Source: Fluviicola chungangensis
GTDB taxonomy: Bacteria > Bacteroidota > Bacteroidia > Flavobacteriales_D > Crocinitomicaceae
Reading direction: 5' to 3'
Length of the DNA stretch: 64,000 nt
NCBI RefSeq assembly: GCF_007558725.1
Contig: NZ_VLPL01000008.1
Coordinates: 124,001-188,000, forward strand
Of the stretch, positions 42,501 to 51,326 are shown in pieces. The notes under the pieces are model-generated. The model was given only the letters and a program-made list of their open reading frames with translations, ran no database searches and was not told the origin of the DNA. The translations under genes and the position numbers were made by a program. Each line of letters starts with the position of its first letter. Positions within the stretch are counted from its first letter, which is position 1.

Positions 42501-43625
42501 AATAGTGCAGGCTTAACTATCAAACAACGTAGAAACCCGGAAACACATGTTTTGGAGGATGTCCAAAACTTTATGCCTGTACAACAGCTCGGAGAGACCA
42601 TAGTTCCAGGTAGGGTTGTTGTCAAGCCTAATGGTCCCGTTATTAACCTGAGCACTGCCACTTCTCCCTATATAAACGGGGATTTTAGTGTTCAATTATT
42701 CGATTTGGTTAGTACCGGTGGTGCAATAGAACTCAAAGAGGATGGTTTTGAGTTGGATTTTAATTACTCATTCGGAGATATTATCGGATTTACCCTGGCA
42801 AGTTCACTCACCATGAATGGGGAATTCCATGCAAGCGGGGGCTTTTATGTTGGGGTAGTTAAGCGTATTAAAGGCGAATTTCTTGGAGTGAAATTTGATT
42901 TTAGTGTCGATCTGATCTTTGGTGCTTCGCTTGAAATACATGTGAGTAATGAACAACCTAAAATGATTGATGTCTCTTTTTATGTCGATTTATTCGGCTG
43001 GAGAATGGATTCAGGAAGTAACGAAAAACCCATCGTATTTGATAAGATCAGTGAACTGTCTCCGATTATGATAGATCGATTGGGAGGTACAATTCTGAAG
43101 AACGTGGAAGATATTATCCTGTTTATTTTCGATCAGGATGAATGGCTGAGAGAGCATCATGCCATTTCCAGAAAAGAATGGTTGGACCGACAAAATGAAA
43201 AACGTAAATCCTACATCAAAGAAATAGTAGATTCTGCCCGGATTCAAGCAGAAAGATTACAAGAATGGAATCTGCATCATGCAGAAATTACGATCCGGAG
43301 GGAACGGATTCGAACGGATAGTATAAAAACAGCCGGTGAAATGCTCACATTGGGCACGCAGTATCTGGAAAGTCATCAGGAAGAAGCACAAAGAATATTG
43401 AGCCAATGGATTGATAAAAAGAAACCGTTAAAACCAGATATGCGAACAATCGCTAAGGATCCGCACGCGGAACAGAGAATTGCTGATATCGCACATTGGC
43501 AATCAATCATCAGCTTACACAATCCGGAAGATATTCGGAATAGAATCCATGCCGATGCGGAAACCAGGATACAGGGGATCAGAGATCGTGCACAACAAGC
43601 AGTACAGAAACATCAAAAAAAATAA
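39552..43625 (+). CDS. 1357-aa beta-rich protein with C-terminal coiled coil
   Basis: Coupled to the hydrolase gene by an ATGA overlap. There is no signal peptide. About 1,130 residues consist of repeated beta segments with the recurring theme (I/L)DLSDIP-x-n-LTLS-x-I-x-L-x-Y and FDLPDLPNF-x-TQGLKI, giving an elongated beta structure somewhat like AsmA/bridge-like or DUF6603 proteins (tentative). The last 200 residues are charged helices (NEKRKSYIKEIVDSARIQAE onward) forming a coiled coil. Together this suggests a long rod or lipid-groove protein with an oligomerising end. I do not recognise a specific family. Confidence 0.72.
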   Translation: MSHTIHLNNLKTGNELRIAVDQIGPRNIRSFLKRCQFEYVSGTITHIEENNPDQSKVQITMSTDLALPLANNNSPATFSSIKFTLQESDTGVSYTYIEGEGTTVLFENAVQWTSKSPESIFGGAFLLEIHSNQLPDVITGQLVTNRLKTIANNIAAHFNLNQVFTYELLPHYVERLRVQHRLSFTLPDLDFGSFHSPIRNLQLFIGILDSADNTSAPLQQIQITGSMLLDATRNVGFDFFIEPDENLRCTVRITPIDQKSFPGINDIAVAFGLTELSERLDEVYTQYEILQNFEVTALQMTLDLKKTSIVTATLRGRLTIDGVEVAYTLRYPDYSLSLSLISGSTIPLGTFIHTFVPNESILPEGLNIDTLNVNFRLKPLHFDGTIGISNVLKVTVGDSELTFDRVRIHVEKSKDSPVLGSIDANFTLFGTDLHVHASGRNRMNKEAGWYFESDAAVEHAIHLKDALAQLSEWFNFTVPETIPDITLSELRIDFETKSTNFNLSARAQLNEKLGPVDSGEIELKIHFTKNENNKHDFQLILSGEITIEQSHLGFNIDVGHKDWSLSINWEAEKGKGLHLTELLTHLFTDIDLSDIPQSTVDALTLSKIALSYQNNSKTIRLIVETVGGEQAVMVGSKGSSNLEFLFGIQYNSPQKENVPFKPERDALHFMNLKAAALIVATTDFSSFDLPDLPNFTTQGLKIDKGMYLLLDVTFKENQALHIDALKKSLKSPELILRIGYDSDLKSGIIEADLTNLRIGNDQGGLLLERVSLIITAPVISFILEAKATVTFNGHVISGAAAINISPDQLEGGFAITGGKDGLRFPDLPDFVIHDLEFMLGEVFAVPGVEFGLKGTMDIGSRKGNEFGFMLEMVGDIPNPRYLQLNVTHVGFVPLLGLLFESLKLKNEQQRALFFGAEHLELYWSEVRMALPDSTIIQPGFGVKAELNLFGFKLFGMLEMDEHDGVQGHFMMNPISIDILQITGNSAGLTIKQRRNPETHVLEDVQNFMPVQQLGETIVPGRVVVKPNGPVINLSTATSPYINGDFSVQLFDLVSTGGAIELKEDGFELDFNYSFGDIIGFTLASSLTMNGEFHASGGFYVGVVKRIKGEFLGVKFDFSVDLIFGASLEIHVSNEQPKMIDVSFYVDLFGWRMDSGSNEKPIVFDKISELSPIMIDRLGGTILKNVEDIILFIFDQDEWLREHHAISRKEWLDRQNEKRKSYIKEIVDSARIQAERLQEWNLHHAEITIRRERIRTDSIKTAGEMLTLGTQYLESHQEEAQRILSQWIDKKKPLKPDMRTIAKDPHAEQRIADIAHWQSIISLHNPEDIRNRIHADAETRIQGIRDRAQQAVQKHQKK

Positions 43626-43630
43626 TCCTT

Positions 43631-45760
43631 ATGCCAGACAAACGATATACCGAAGAGCAGAAAAACGCAATGGTTGAAGTACTCACGAAAGTTGGTGGGC
43701 CTGTGCAGGAAATTGTTCATGACACGCTCCAAAAAAGTAGTATTGAGATCGTAGAACAGGCTGAGAAAATTCTGGAAGAAGATCTAAACGACCTCATTAA
43801 ACAAAATAGCTTAGAAGAAAAAGTCAGCAGTGAGAATTCCCTTATCGGTAAGGGGTTCCGTGGAGCTTCGTGGTTATTCATGTATACCAATACCAGATCA
43901 CTCTTTAATTATGAATTGGGATCAGCGGATCAATGGGAATCAAAAGACCGTTTCGAACAAATCCGGAATATGCAGATCGTAGATGAAAATACGGTTCGGA
44001 TTTTAGACAACCAAGTGGTTGTTGCAAGCAGAAATGTTGCTCATGCACGGATCGATCAAACCGAGGTTACAACGATTACTTGGCCATTGTTTTCGGCACA
44101 CTTCCATGCAGAAGGCACTTGGGTCACCAACAGCACAAGAATGTGCTATGTTTCAGCAAACAATCAAATCAGAAGGGAATTTAATCATTCTTTACCTATC
44201 CCTATGCCGATCCCCGGAGCCACCAGAAGTCAGTTTTTACTAGCAGATCATCTTCGGAATATTCTTTTTGTAGTTGACAACAATAAATTGTGGAAATTTA
44301 AGATTCATCCCGCTATTTTAACCAGCCACTTTGAGCCCGTTAGAATTTCCGAGCCGGAGCACATTCATACTTTTAAGGAAGTTAGGTTCTTCAAAGATGC
44401 GCAATATTCAGAAAAATTAGGGATAATCTATTTGATTCCGGAAACAGCAAAAGCCATCTATGCCTTTCACCCCCATACCAATTACTCACTTAGAATCGGT
44501 AAAGAAACACCGGTAATAAAAGTGCCGGCACCGATTCGCCCGTATAGAGACTTTTCGCTACAATGCATGATACACATCAATGCACTGGAAAATCTAAGTG
44601 AATATTCCCTATTGGGCGGAGTTGGAATGCCCACTGTTTTTATACGACCAAGAGACTCCGCACTAATTTTTAGGTGGTATGCCCCTGGTAATACGCATTC
44701 CGAACCCTTGATTGATCTGGCTTTCCCGAAGGCTTTTGAAGGGTGTGTTGGAAAATGGATCACTTTAACGGTCTCCATGGACAGCAAAAAACTGAACATT
44801 CATTGCAATGGGAAATCGTTTGAGCACCAGCTTACGGATATTTATCCCACTTGTTGGAATATGAAACCATCAGATCTTTTTGTAGGCACAATTCCGGATT
44901 TGCCTCATCACACAGGTCAAATCCAATCAGCAGATTTTTGCATTGCAGAACTTCGGGTATGGAATATGGCTTTAAGTAAAACAGAAGGAAAAAAAGCAAT
45001 TACGAATTGGCTCGTGAGCAGTAAGGATGGATTCCCTAAAGGATTAAGCCGGTATTATAGATTTGATAGGGCACGAGCAGCTTCTTTTCAATTCAAGCAG
45101 GAAAAATTTGACTATCATTTAGGAACAGAACTCGTACGGAAATTAGAACAAGTGGAAGGCTTGGAATCTGCCGATTGGTCTGATGTTGAACCGCCTTCTT
45201 TTTATGCTGATCTCATTAAAATAGCAGAACCAAACAATGTAAAAATACGCTCCGGCTTAAGTATCTGTGAAACATCTCAACAGGTTTTCTGGGGCGAAGA
45301 TAAAACTCTCAGAACTTCCGAAATATATGGGGCATCTGCTCTTGGAGTTGAGACCCCGGAGTCAATCGGAATAATTCCGGATACCGCCGTCATATTGAAT
45401 TCAAAATGGCAGGGGTTCACACATTTACAGTATCTGAAATATGCAAAAGCCCAACAACTAAGAGAAGTGGAATCAGGAAATGATTTGATTCATGCTGCCC
45501 GTATGCAAACTTATCTGGAACTTACCTGGATGCATCAGGAGAATGAAAAACGTATAAACGATGCGAAGAAATTCAGAAAGAATGATGTTACCATTAATCA
45601 GCATGCTAAAAAGCAAAAACGATTCTTAGAAATACACGATGCAAAACGAAAGATACAGGAAGAAGAAAATCTGCTTGTAATTGAAAAGATATCTAATGCC
45701 AGAATGGATGCTCTTGAGAAAATTCGTAACGCACGATCAGAAGCAATCAGAAGAAGGTAA
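43631..45760 (+). CDS. LamG/concanavalin-like protein with coiled-coil end
   Basis: A 709-aa protein five bases after the giant gene, also lacking a signal peptide. An N-terminal helix precedes a beta-rich, possibly propeller region (about residues 70-290). A LamG-type jelly roll follows (about 295-450: RDFSLQCMIHINALENLSEY, KWITLTVSMDSKKLNIHCNG, FCIAELRVWNMALS). The last 90 residues are charged coiled coil (ENEKRINDAKKF to SEAIRRR), as in its neighbour, so the two may pair through these ends. LamG domains are normally extracellular, so the missing signal is notable. Confidence 0.72.
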   Translation: MPDKRYTEEQKNAMVEVLTKVGGPVQEIVHDTLQKSSIEIVEQAEKILEEDLNDLIKQNSLEEKVSSENSLIGKGFRGASWLFMYTNTRSLFNYELGSADQWESKDRFEQIRNMQIVDENTVRILDNQVVVASRNVAHARIDQTEVTTITWPLFSAHFHAEGTWVTNSTRMCYVSANNQIRREFNHSLPIPMPIPGATRSQFLLADHLRNILFVVDNNKLWKFKIHPAILTSHFEPVRISEPEHIHTFKEVRFFKDAQYSEKLGIIYLIPETAKAIYAFHPHTNYSLRIGKETPVIKVPAPIRPYRDFSLQCMIHINALENLSEYSLLGGVGMPTVFIRPRDSALIFRWYAPGNTHSEPLIDLAFPKAFEGCVGKWITLTVSMDSKKLNIHCNGKSFEHQLTDIYPTCWNMKPSDLFVGTIPDLPHHTGQIQSADFCIAELRVWNMALSKTEGKKAITNWLVSSKDGFPKGLSRYYRFDRARAASFQFKQEKFDYHLGTELVRKLEQVEGLESADWSDVEPPSFYADLIKIAEPNNVKIRSGLSICETSQQVFWGEDKTLRTSEIYGASALGVETPESIGIIPDTAVILNSKWQGFTHLQYLKYAKAQQLREVESGNDLIHAARMQTYLELTWMHQENEKRINDAKKFRKNDVTINQHAKKQKRFLEIHDAKRKIQEEENLLVIEKISNARMDALEKIRNARSEAIRRR

Positions 45761-45847
45761 GAGGATAGATTGGTTTTTATTCTTGTCCGGAGGAAAGAAG
45801 ATTCTTTGATTAAAATTCCTGTTTTATGGTGTTTCTAACTTCATAGA

Positions 45848-45916
45848 TACGTGCTGATACGTACTATTTTACGTGTTGCCCCGCATTGTATCGCATCTGG
45901 AGCAATTGTAGTTTTG
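45848..45916 (+). promoter_or_regulatory. Triple TACGTR operator and promoter of second T9SS gene
   Basis: TACGTG (45848), TACGTA (45858) and TACGTG (45870) are spaced 10 and 12 bases. TTG at 45886-45888, 20 bases, then TAGTTTTG at 45909-45916. Relative to the first operator the boxes are one helical turn further from the promoter. Confidence 0.65.
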
Positions 45917-46091
45917 TGTTAACAAATTCAGAATGAAAAAGAGTACACTATTTTGCAAACACTTCCGCTCAGTTTTATGACTTTTAGTCAAGCAGGAATT
46001 TTGAGCCAATTAGCAGGATTAAACAACGATGTACACGAATGCGTTTTGTCTTTGTGAATATACACAACACATTGAAAAACAAACCATAAGA

Positions 46092-47903
46092 ATGAAAATT
46101 TTATTACTTCTGCTTACGATTCATTTGTCATTTTGCTCATATTCGCAACTTGCGGGAAATGCACTGCGTTTTGACGCTTCAAACGGATATTGTACGGCAA
46201 ATTTACCAACTGTGTTTGACAATATTCCTTCCAATGATTTTACCATTGAGTGTTGGGTTAAACAAGAATCGAATACCACCTCCAAGCGTGTGTTTTTTGC
46301 TCAAAAAGATGTAAATAATTTTTGTTCAATCCTGGTAAACGGTGTGAATGTAGCCTATTTTTTTCTTTGTGATAATGGTACATACTACAGTGTGAGTACG
46401 CAGGTAACACTTTCACCTTTGCAATGGACACATCTGGCATTTACCTGGGATGCCAGTACAAATACAATAACATCTTACATCAACGGAATTCAGGTTAATG
46501 GGATCAATGGAGGGTCTTCTACTTTTGGAAATGACGGAGTCATGACAATCGGAGCCAGATCTGATGGACAACAAATTTATAAAGGTTCCATCGATGAATT
46601 AAGAGTATGGGACGATATCCGGACGCCTTGCGAAATCTTTGGCTCAATGAATAGTGAATTTACAACAGCACAGCCAAATTTAGTAGCGTCGTACAGCTTT
46701 AATGAAGGTGTAGCAAATGCCACCAATACAGGAGTAACCACCTTGAATGACCTAACCACTACCTACGATGCTACATTAACAGGCTTTCTATTGAGTGGAA
46801 CCACTTCCAATTGGGTCACATCCCAGGCAGGGATCACCCAAACCAACAACAACAGTGAAACTTACTTGTCAAATGATATCGTTACAGCATGCGGAAGCTA
46901 TACGTGGATTGACGGAAATACCTATTTTGCAGATAATAATTTAGCGACTTATACTTATACCAGTGTCAATGGTTGCGACAGTACCATACTTCTGGATTTA
47001 ACCGTAGATTTACCAGTAATGGCAGATGCACCAACTAATATAATTGAGTGTGCTTACTTTGAACTGCCTGTACTTTCAAGCGGATCATACTTTACTGCTA
47101 CAAATGGCGGAGGAACACCATTGAATGCCGGTGATTCGGTATCGAGTTCCCAAACCCTGTATGTTTACGCCGAAAATGGAACGTGTTCAGACGAAAACTC
47201 TTTTTTGATCACGATTGATTCGGTTGTTACTGCAGATTCACCAGGTGATGTAACCGCTTGCGATAGTTACGAATTGCCAGCACTTACTTTTGGAAATTAT
47301 TTTACTGAAAGTAATGGAGGCGGATCATCACTCCTGGCAGGAGATTTGGTTTCCGGTTCGCAAACAATTTTTGTGTATGCTGAAAACGGAACCTGTTCAG
47401 ATGAAAATTCCTTTACCATTTCAATCAATGAATCCCCACTAAATACAGTAAGTGTTGCAGCCAATCTTTTAACGGCAGATCAAGCAGGGGCCTCCTACCA
47501 GTGGTTGGATTGTAACAATGGAAATACTCCCATTTCTGGAGCAACAGGACAGAACTACTCGCCAACAATGAATGGAAGTTATGCTGTTGAAATAGCAGAA
47601 AATGGTTGTGTTGACACTTCTGCTTGTGTGAATATTGCGACAATAGGAATTGATGAAAAGACGTTTACCAGTAATATTATTTTATTCCCCAACCCAACGA
47701 GTGGAATGCTGACCATTGTTTCTGACATTGAGTTTGCTAATGCTTCACTAACTGCTCGCAATGTATTAGGGCAAGAAGTGTATCGTAAAATGTATTCATC
47801 AGTGAAACAGATAGATTTGAATTTGGAGGGCGCTGTTGGAGTTTATTTCATTGAAATAGTTGATGGAGGTAAAGTATCCCTATTAAAAGTTATAAAAGAG
47901 TAA
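46092..47903 (+). CDS. T9SS-secreted LamG modular protein
   Basis: A 603-aa secreted protein; the signal peptide MKILLLLLTIHLSFCSYSQL fixes the start at 46092. A LamG domain (about residues 25-205, FTIECWVKQ to ELRVWDDIRTP) is followed by CGSYTWIDGNTY, two related modules with the theme CDSYELPALTFGNYFTESNG, a WLDCNNGNTPISGATG module, and a T9SS type A tail (LFPNPTSGMLTIVSD to LLKVIKE). Its modules resemble those of the 28087 protein. It follows the TACGTR operator shared with the MBL operon and may face the same ligand as the LamG protein there. Confidence 0.88.
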   Translation: MKILLLLLTIHLSFCSYSQLAGNALRFDASNGYCTANLPTVFDNIPSNDFTIECWVKQESNTTSKRVFFAQKDVNNFCSILVNGVNVAYFFLCDNGTYYSVSTQVTLSPLQWTHLAFTWDASTNTITSYINGIQVNGINGGSSTFGNDGVMTIGARSDGQQIYKGSIDELRVWDDIRTPCEIFGSMNSEFTTAQPNLVASYSFNEGVANATNTGVTTLNDLTTTYDATLTGFLLSGTTSNWVTSQAGITQTNNNSETYLSNDIVTACGSYTWIDGNTYFADNNLATYTYTSVNGCDSTILLDLTVDLPVMADAPTNIIECAYFELPVLSSGSYFTATNGGGTPLNAGDSVSSSQTLYVYAENGTCSDENSFLITIDSVVTADSPGDVTACDSYELPALTFGNYFTESNGGGSSLLAGDLVSGSQTIFVYAENGTCSDENSFTISINESPLNTVSVAANLLTADQAGASYQWLDCNNGNTPISGATGQNYSPTMNGSYAVEIAENGCVDTSACVNIATIGIDEKTFTSNIILFPNPTSGMLTIVSDIEFANASLTARNVLGQEVYRKMYSSVKQIDLNLEGAVGVYFIEIVDGGKVSLLKVIKE

Positions 47904-47992
47904 AAGTTTCAGACAAAATCTAAACGTGTGCGGGAGTATATCTCAAAGAACCCAGTAATATCTCCAGTGGGACCATCCTTTTGAGACAGCCT

Positions 47993-48055
47993 GTCAAAAA
48001 GTTTGAAGTAAACTCTCCATATCCTCCCACAAATACTTAGATATTTCCCCGCTCA
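47993..48055 (-). repeat. Gene-tail repeat, copy 6 (decayed)
   Basis: Minus strand reads SGEISKYLWEDMESLLQTF and stop, a diverged form of the tail at 26842. A shorter trace (AAAAAGTCAGACATTTCTC) lies near 48463. No gene is seen between 47904 and 48228. Confidence 0.55.
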
Positions 48056-48228
48056 CTTTTTTGTTTCAAGAAATTCAGCTGACAGAGCATTCCGACATCT
48101 ACAGTTGGGATATCGGTAAGAAATACAAACAGACGGTTATCCAGATATGACAATAATCATCTTTTGAGATTAAGAGTATCATATCGGGGAAACTATTTTT
48201 TTGTGAACTTGTCAAAAAGTTTAAGATC

Positions 48229-48411
48229 ATGAAAGAAAAAATTAAGCAAAATGCACCTCATAGTGCCGTCTATGGCTTGGGACTTATCGGTGCAGCAGTT
48301 TATTACATCTCAATAGCAACAGGATTTTGGATGGGGGTGCTTGGTTTTCTAAAAGCCTTGGTATGGCCCGCTTTTCTTGTTTATGAAGTTTTGAAAGCGC
48401 TACATACCTGA
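48229..48411 (+). CDS. 60-aa small membrane protein
   Basis: A basic N terminus followed by two hydrophobic helices (about residues 13-33 and 36-55, AVYYISIATGFWMGVLGFLK). The pattern is that of small conserved inner-membrane proteins seen in many Bacteroidota. No function can be assigned. Confidence 0.6.
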   Translation: MKEKIKQNAPHSAVYGLGLIGAAVYYISIATGFWMGVLGFLKALVWPAFLVYEVLKALHT

Positions 48412-48701
48412 TGAAAGCTATTCCGCACCAGTTGCTTATTATGTGCTGGCAAAGTCTTATCCAAAAAGTCAGACATTTCTCTGAACAGGGTCAAGAAAAG
48501 CTTTGACAGGTTTGTGATTTAATTTTTTCGATGCAGTCTCTGCAGAAGAGAGTAACACAGCAATGTACTATCGTAACGGGGGCTGGCGTTTTACATCGGC
48601 TCTTTTTGTATATTTCTCTCCGGGAACTCTTCCCGGATTCATATCCCTTTGCCATTCTTTTCGGTTATTCCCATAAGTAAATTCAGAAAAGTGATTTAAA
48701 A
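48412..48701. other. Intergenic stretch, nothing clear
   Basis: A trace of the gene-tail repeat near 48463 and a GC-richer block at 48575-48650. No gene or terminator is convincing. Confidence 0.4.
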
Positions 48702-48748
48702 TTTGCGCAACTAAATAATTGCATATATATTTGCAACTAATTGGTTGC
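48702..48748 (+). promoter_or_regulatory. Promoter with twin palindromic operator
   Basis: TTTG (48702-48705), 20 bases, then TATATTTG (48726-48733). Palindromes GCAACTAAATAATTGC (48707-48722) and GCAACTAATTGGTTGC (48733-48748) occupy the spacer and the start site, 26 bases apart, as expected for an ArsR/SmtB-type repressor. Confidence 0.7.
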
Positions 48749-48805
48749 GTAATTAAAAAAGGCAAACAAAGAAATGAAATACATAACGATCAATAATTAA
48801 AAAAA

Positions 48806-49306
48806 ATGAGTATGGACACGTTACAATTTGATTTTACGGTTGACAAATCAACCAACTCGGTTTTGGTAATCAGAGAATTCGATGCGGCACTTCCGCTGGT
48901 TTGGGATGCATTTACGAAACAGGAAATTTTGGACCAATGGTGGGCACCCAAACCGTTCACGTCCAAAACAAAGCATATGGACTTCAAGGAGGGAGGAAGA
49001 AGGTTTTATGCGATGGTCAGCCCTGAAGGAAATGAAAGTTGGCAAATCCAGGACTATACATCCATCAGTCCAAAAACCAATTTCAAGTATTTCAGTGTTT
49101 TTGCAGATAAGGACGAAAATCCTCATTTGCCGGGTTCTCATTGGGATTTGAACTTTACGGAACAAAACGGGATCACCAAAGTAAGTATGACCATTTACAA
49201 TGAGTCGCTTGAACGATTGGAAAAAATGATTGAAATGGGCTTCAAAGAAGGCTTCACTATGACTTTAAACGAACTAAATAGATTATTGGAAACGTTGAAG
49301 AACTAA
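48806..49306 (+). CDS. AHSA1/SRPBCC-family protein
   Basis: A 166-aa START-like protein with the AHSA1 signature: [52 protein letters not shown] and a final helix [20 protein letters not shown]. These fold into a hydrophobic ligand cup. In many bacteria such genes pair with an ArsR repressor; here the operator is present but the repressor gene is not adjacent. A second Met two codons in is an alternative start. Confidence 0.85.
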   Translation: MSMDTLQFDFTVDKSTNSVLVIREFDAALPLVWDAFTKQEILDQWWAPKPFTSKTKHMDFKEGGRRFYAMVSPEGNESWQIQDYTSISPKTNFKYFSVFADKDENPHLPGSHWDLNFTEQNGITKVSMTIYNESLERLEKMIEMGFKEGFTMTLNELNRLLETLKN

Positions 49307-49344
49307 TAATCAAATCGGATCTATCCTGCTTGAACAGCGAAAAG

Positions 49345-49380
49345 AAACGGGCATTTAACACGGGTTGAATGCCCGTTTTT
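49345..49380 (+). terminator. Terminator after AHSA1 gene
   Basis: AAACGGGCATT pairs with AATGCCCGTTT, followed by T residues. Confidence 0.9.
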
Positions 49381-49459
49381 CTTTTGCCTCTGTAAACCAC
49401 TGTGTCCGAGGTGATCGTCCTGTCTCCCTTTCAGAACTTAGTTATCGCCTCGGATTTGC

Positions 49460-49467
49460 TATCTTTG
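49460..49467 (+). promoter_or_regulatory. -7 box TATCTTTG upstream of SulP gene
   Basis: Matches TAnnTTTG 137 bases before the start codon; no good -33 element is apparent. Confidence 0.4.
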
Positions 49468-49603
49468 CGCCCGGTTGTGCAAATTGGAAGAAAGATTTAA
49501 TATAATCCGGTTACTTCGTCTTGAGTAACTTATTTTCCAAACCGCCCATAAATGTACTATTCTTAACGGGGAGTTTATTCCTCATCAATGATACTTTTTT
49601 CGA

Positions 49604-51139
49604 ATGAAAAAATATTTCAATTTATTCGATCTCAACCAGGAGGTCAATTATAGAACAGAAATTCTTGCAGGGTTAACTGTGGCAATGACCATGATCCCGG
49701 AGTCGTTGTCGTTTGCTTTGTTAGCCGGTTTTCCTCCACTTGTCGGGTTGTATGGTGCATTTATTATGGGCTTGTTTACGGCTATTTTTGGCGGGCGGCC
49801 GGGGCTGATCTCAGGTGGCGCCGGAGCAACCGTAATCGTTCTCATTGCGCTGATGCAGTCGCACGGAATCGAGTACGTTTTTGCAGCGATAGCACTTGCA
49901 GGAGTATTTCAAATGCTCGTTGGGCTTTTTAAACTCGCCAAGTTTATCCGGTTGGTACCGCAATCTGTGATGTATGGTTTTGTAAATGGACTGGCAATCG
50001 TCATTTTCCTTGCTCAGATTTCTCAATTCAAAACAACGGGTGAACATGCCGGATGGATGACAGGTTCGGCCCTTTGGACCATGGCAGGATTGGTAGCATT
50101 GACAATAGGGCTGGTGATCTTCATTCCGAAAGTTACCAAAGCCGTTCCTGCATCACTTTTGGCAATTATTATCCTGTTCGGATTGGTTTATTTCATTGGA
50201 ATTGATACCAAAACGGTTAGCGATATTGCATCTGTTCAGGGCGGATTACCACCTTTTCACATTCCGCTCGTTCCCCTGGAATTGGATACACTGTGGATCA
50301 TTGCTCCTTATGCGGCAATTATGGCGGGAGTAGGTTTGACGGAAGGGCTGCTGACATTGAATCTGGTTGACGAAATGACACAAACGAAAGGTAACGGGAA
50401 TCGTGAAAGCATCGCGCAGGGAGGAGCAAATATATTGAACGGATTCTTTTTTGGTATGGGCGGATGTCCGATGATTGCTCAAACCCTGGTCAATTTATCT
50501 GCGGGAGCAAGAGCAAGGCTTTCGGGAATTATTTCAGCACTCACCATCCTGGTCATTGTTCTTTTCGGTGCACCGGTGATTGGGAAGTTGCCAATAGCCG
50601 CGCTTACGGGAGTCATGATTATGGTTGCAATCGGGACGTTTGAATGGACGAGTCTGCGAATTTTCGGCAGAATGCCCAAAGCAGATATTATTATTATGCT
50701 GGTGGTGACGCTGATTACGGTGTTTATGCACAACCTGGCTTTAGCCGTGCTGATCGGGGTAATCATTTCTGCATTGGTTTTTGCATGGGAAAATGCCAAA
50801 CGGATCCGTGCAAGGAAATATACCGACGAAAACGGGGTGAAACATTATGAGATCTATGGACCGCTCTTTTTTGGCTCTGTAGCAGCATTCAATGAAAAAT
50901 TTGATGTGCCGAATGATCCGCAGGAAGTGGTGATTGATTTTTCTGAAAGCAGGGTAGCGGATATGTCAGCCATTGAAGCGCTCAATTCCTTGACCGAACG
51001 TTACCTCAAAGTTGGAAAAACACTCCGTTTACGGCATTTAAGTGAGGATTGTACGCGGCTTCTGAACAATGCAAATAAAATCATTGAAATCAATGTGGTG
51101 GAAGATCCCACCTATAAGGTAATGGAAGATAACAGGTAA
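49604..51139 (+). CDS. SulP-family anion permease
   Basis: A 511-aa inner-membrane transporter with the SulP opening (LAGLTVAMTMIPESLSFALL at about residues 22-41), about twelve helices and a C-terminal STAS domain (about 415-500, VVIDFSESRVADMSAIEALN). Substrate may be sulfate or bicarbonate; the neighbouring Na+/H+ antiporter favours sodium-coupled bicarbonate or ion homeostasis, but this is inference. Confidence 0.88.
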   Translation: MKKYFNLFDLNQEVNYRTEILAGLTVAMTMIPESLSFALLAGFPPLVGLYGAFIMGLFTAIFGGRPGLISGGAGATVIVLIALMQSHGIEYVFAAIALAGVFQMLVGLFKLAKFIRLVPQSVMYGFVNGLAIVIFLAQISQFKTTGEHAGWMTGSALWTMAGLVALTIGLVIFIPKVTKAVPASLLAIIILFGLVYFIGIDTKTVSDIASVQGGLPPFHIPLVPLELDTLWIIAPYAAIMAGVGLTEGLLTLNLVDEMTQTKGNGNRESIAQGGANILNGFFFGMGGCPMIAQTLVNLSAGARARLSGIISALTILVIVLFGAPVIGKLPIAALTGVMIMVAIGTFEWTSLRIFGRMPKADIIIMLVVTLITVFMHNLALAVLIGVIISALVFAWENAKRIRARKYTDENGVKHYEIYGPLFFGSVAAFNEKFDVPNDPQEVVIDFSESRVADMSAIEALNSLTERYLKVGKTLRLRHLSEDCTRLLNNANKIIEINVVEDPTYKVMEDNR

Positions 51140-51326
51140 ACACACGTTCTGCCGATTCTCTTGTTTTCAATTTCAGTATGACTTAGAATTCTCAGCAGAT
51201 TTCCATTGCAGTTACAGTGAATTTAGTTGATTTAATTCGATCTTGAATAGGTGTAAAATGAGCAAATGTTCCCGGGAAAAAATGGTATATTTAACGTTTT
51301 TCAAAAACGAATAAACTCACCGGAAT

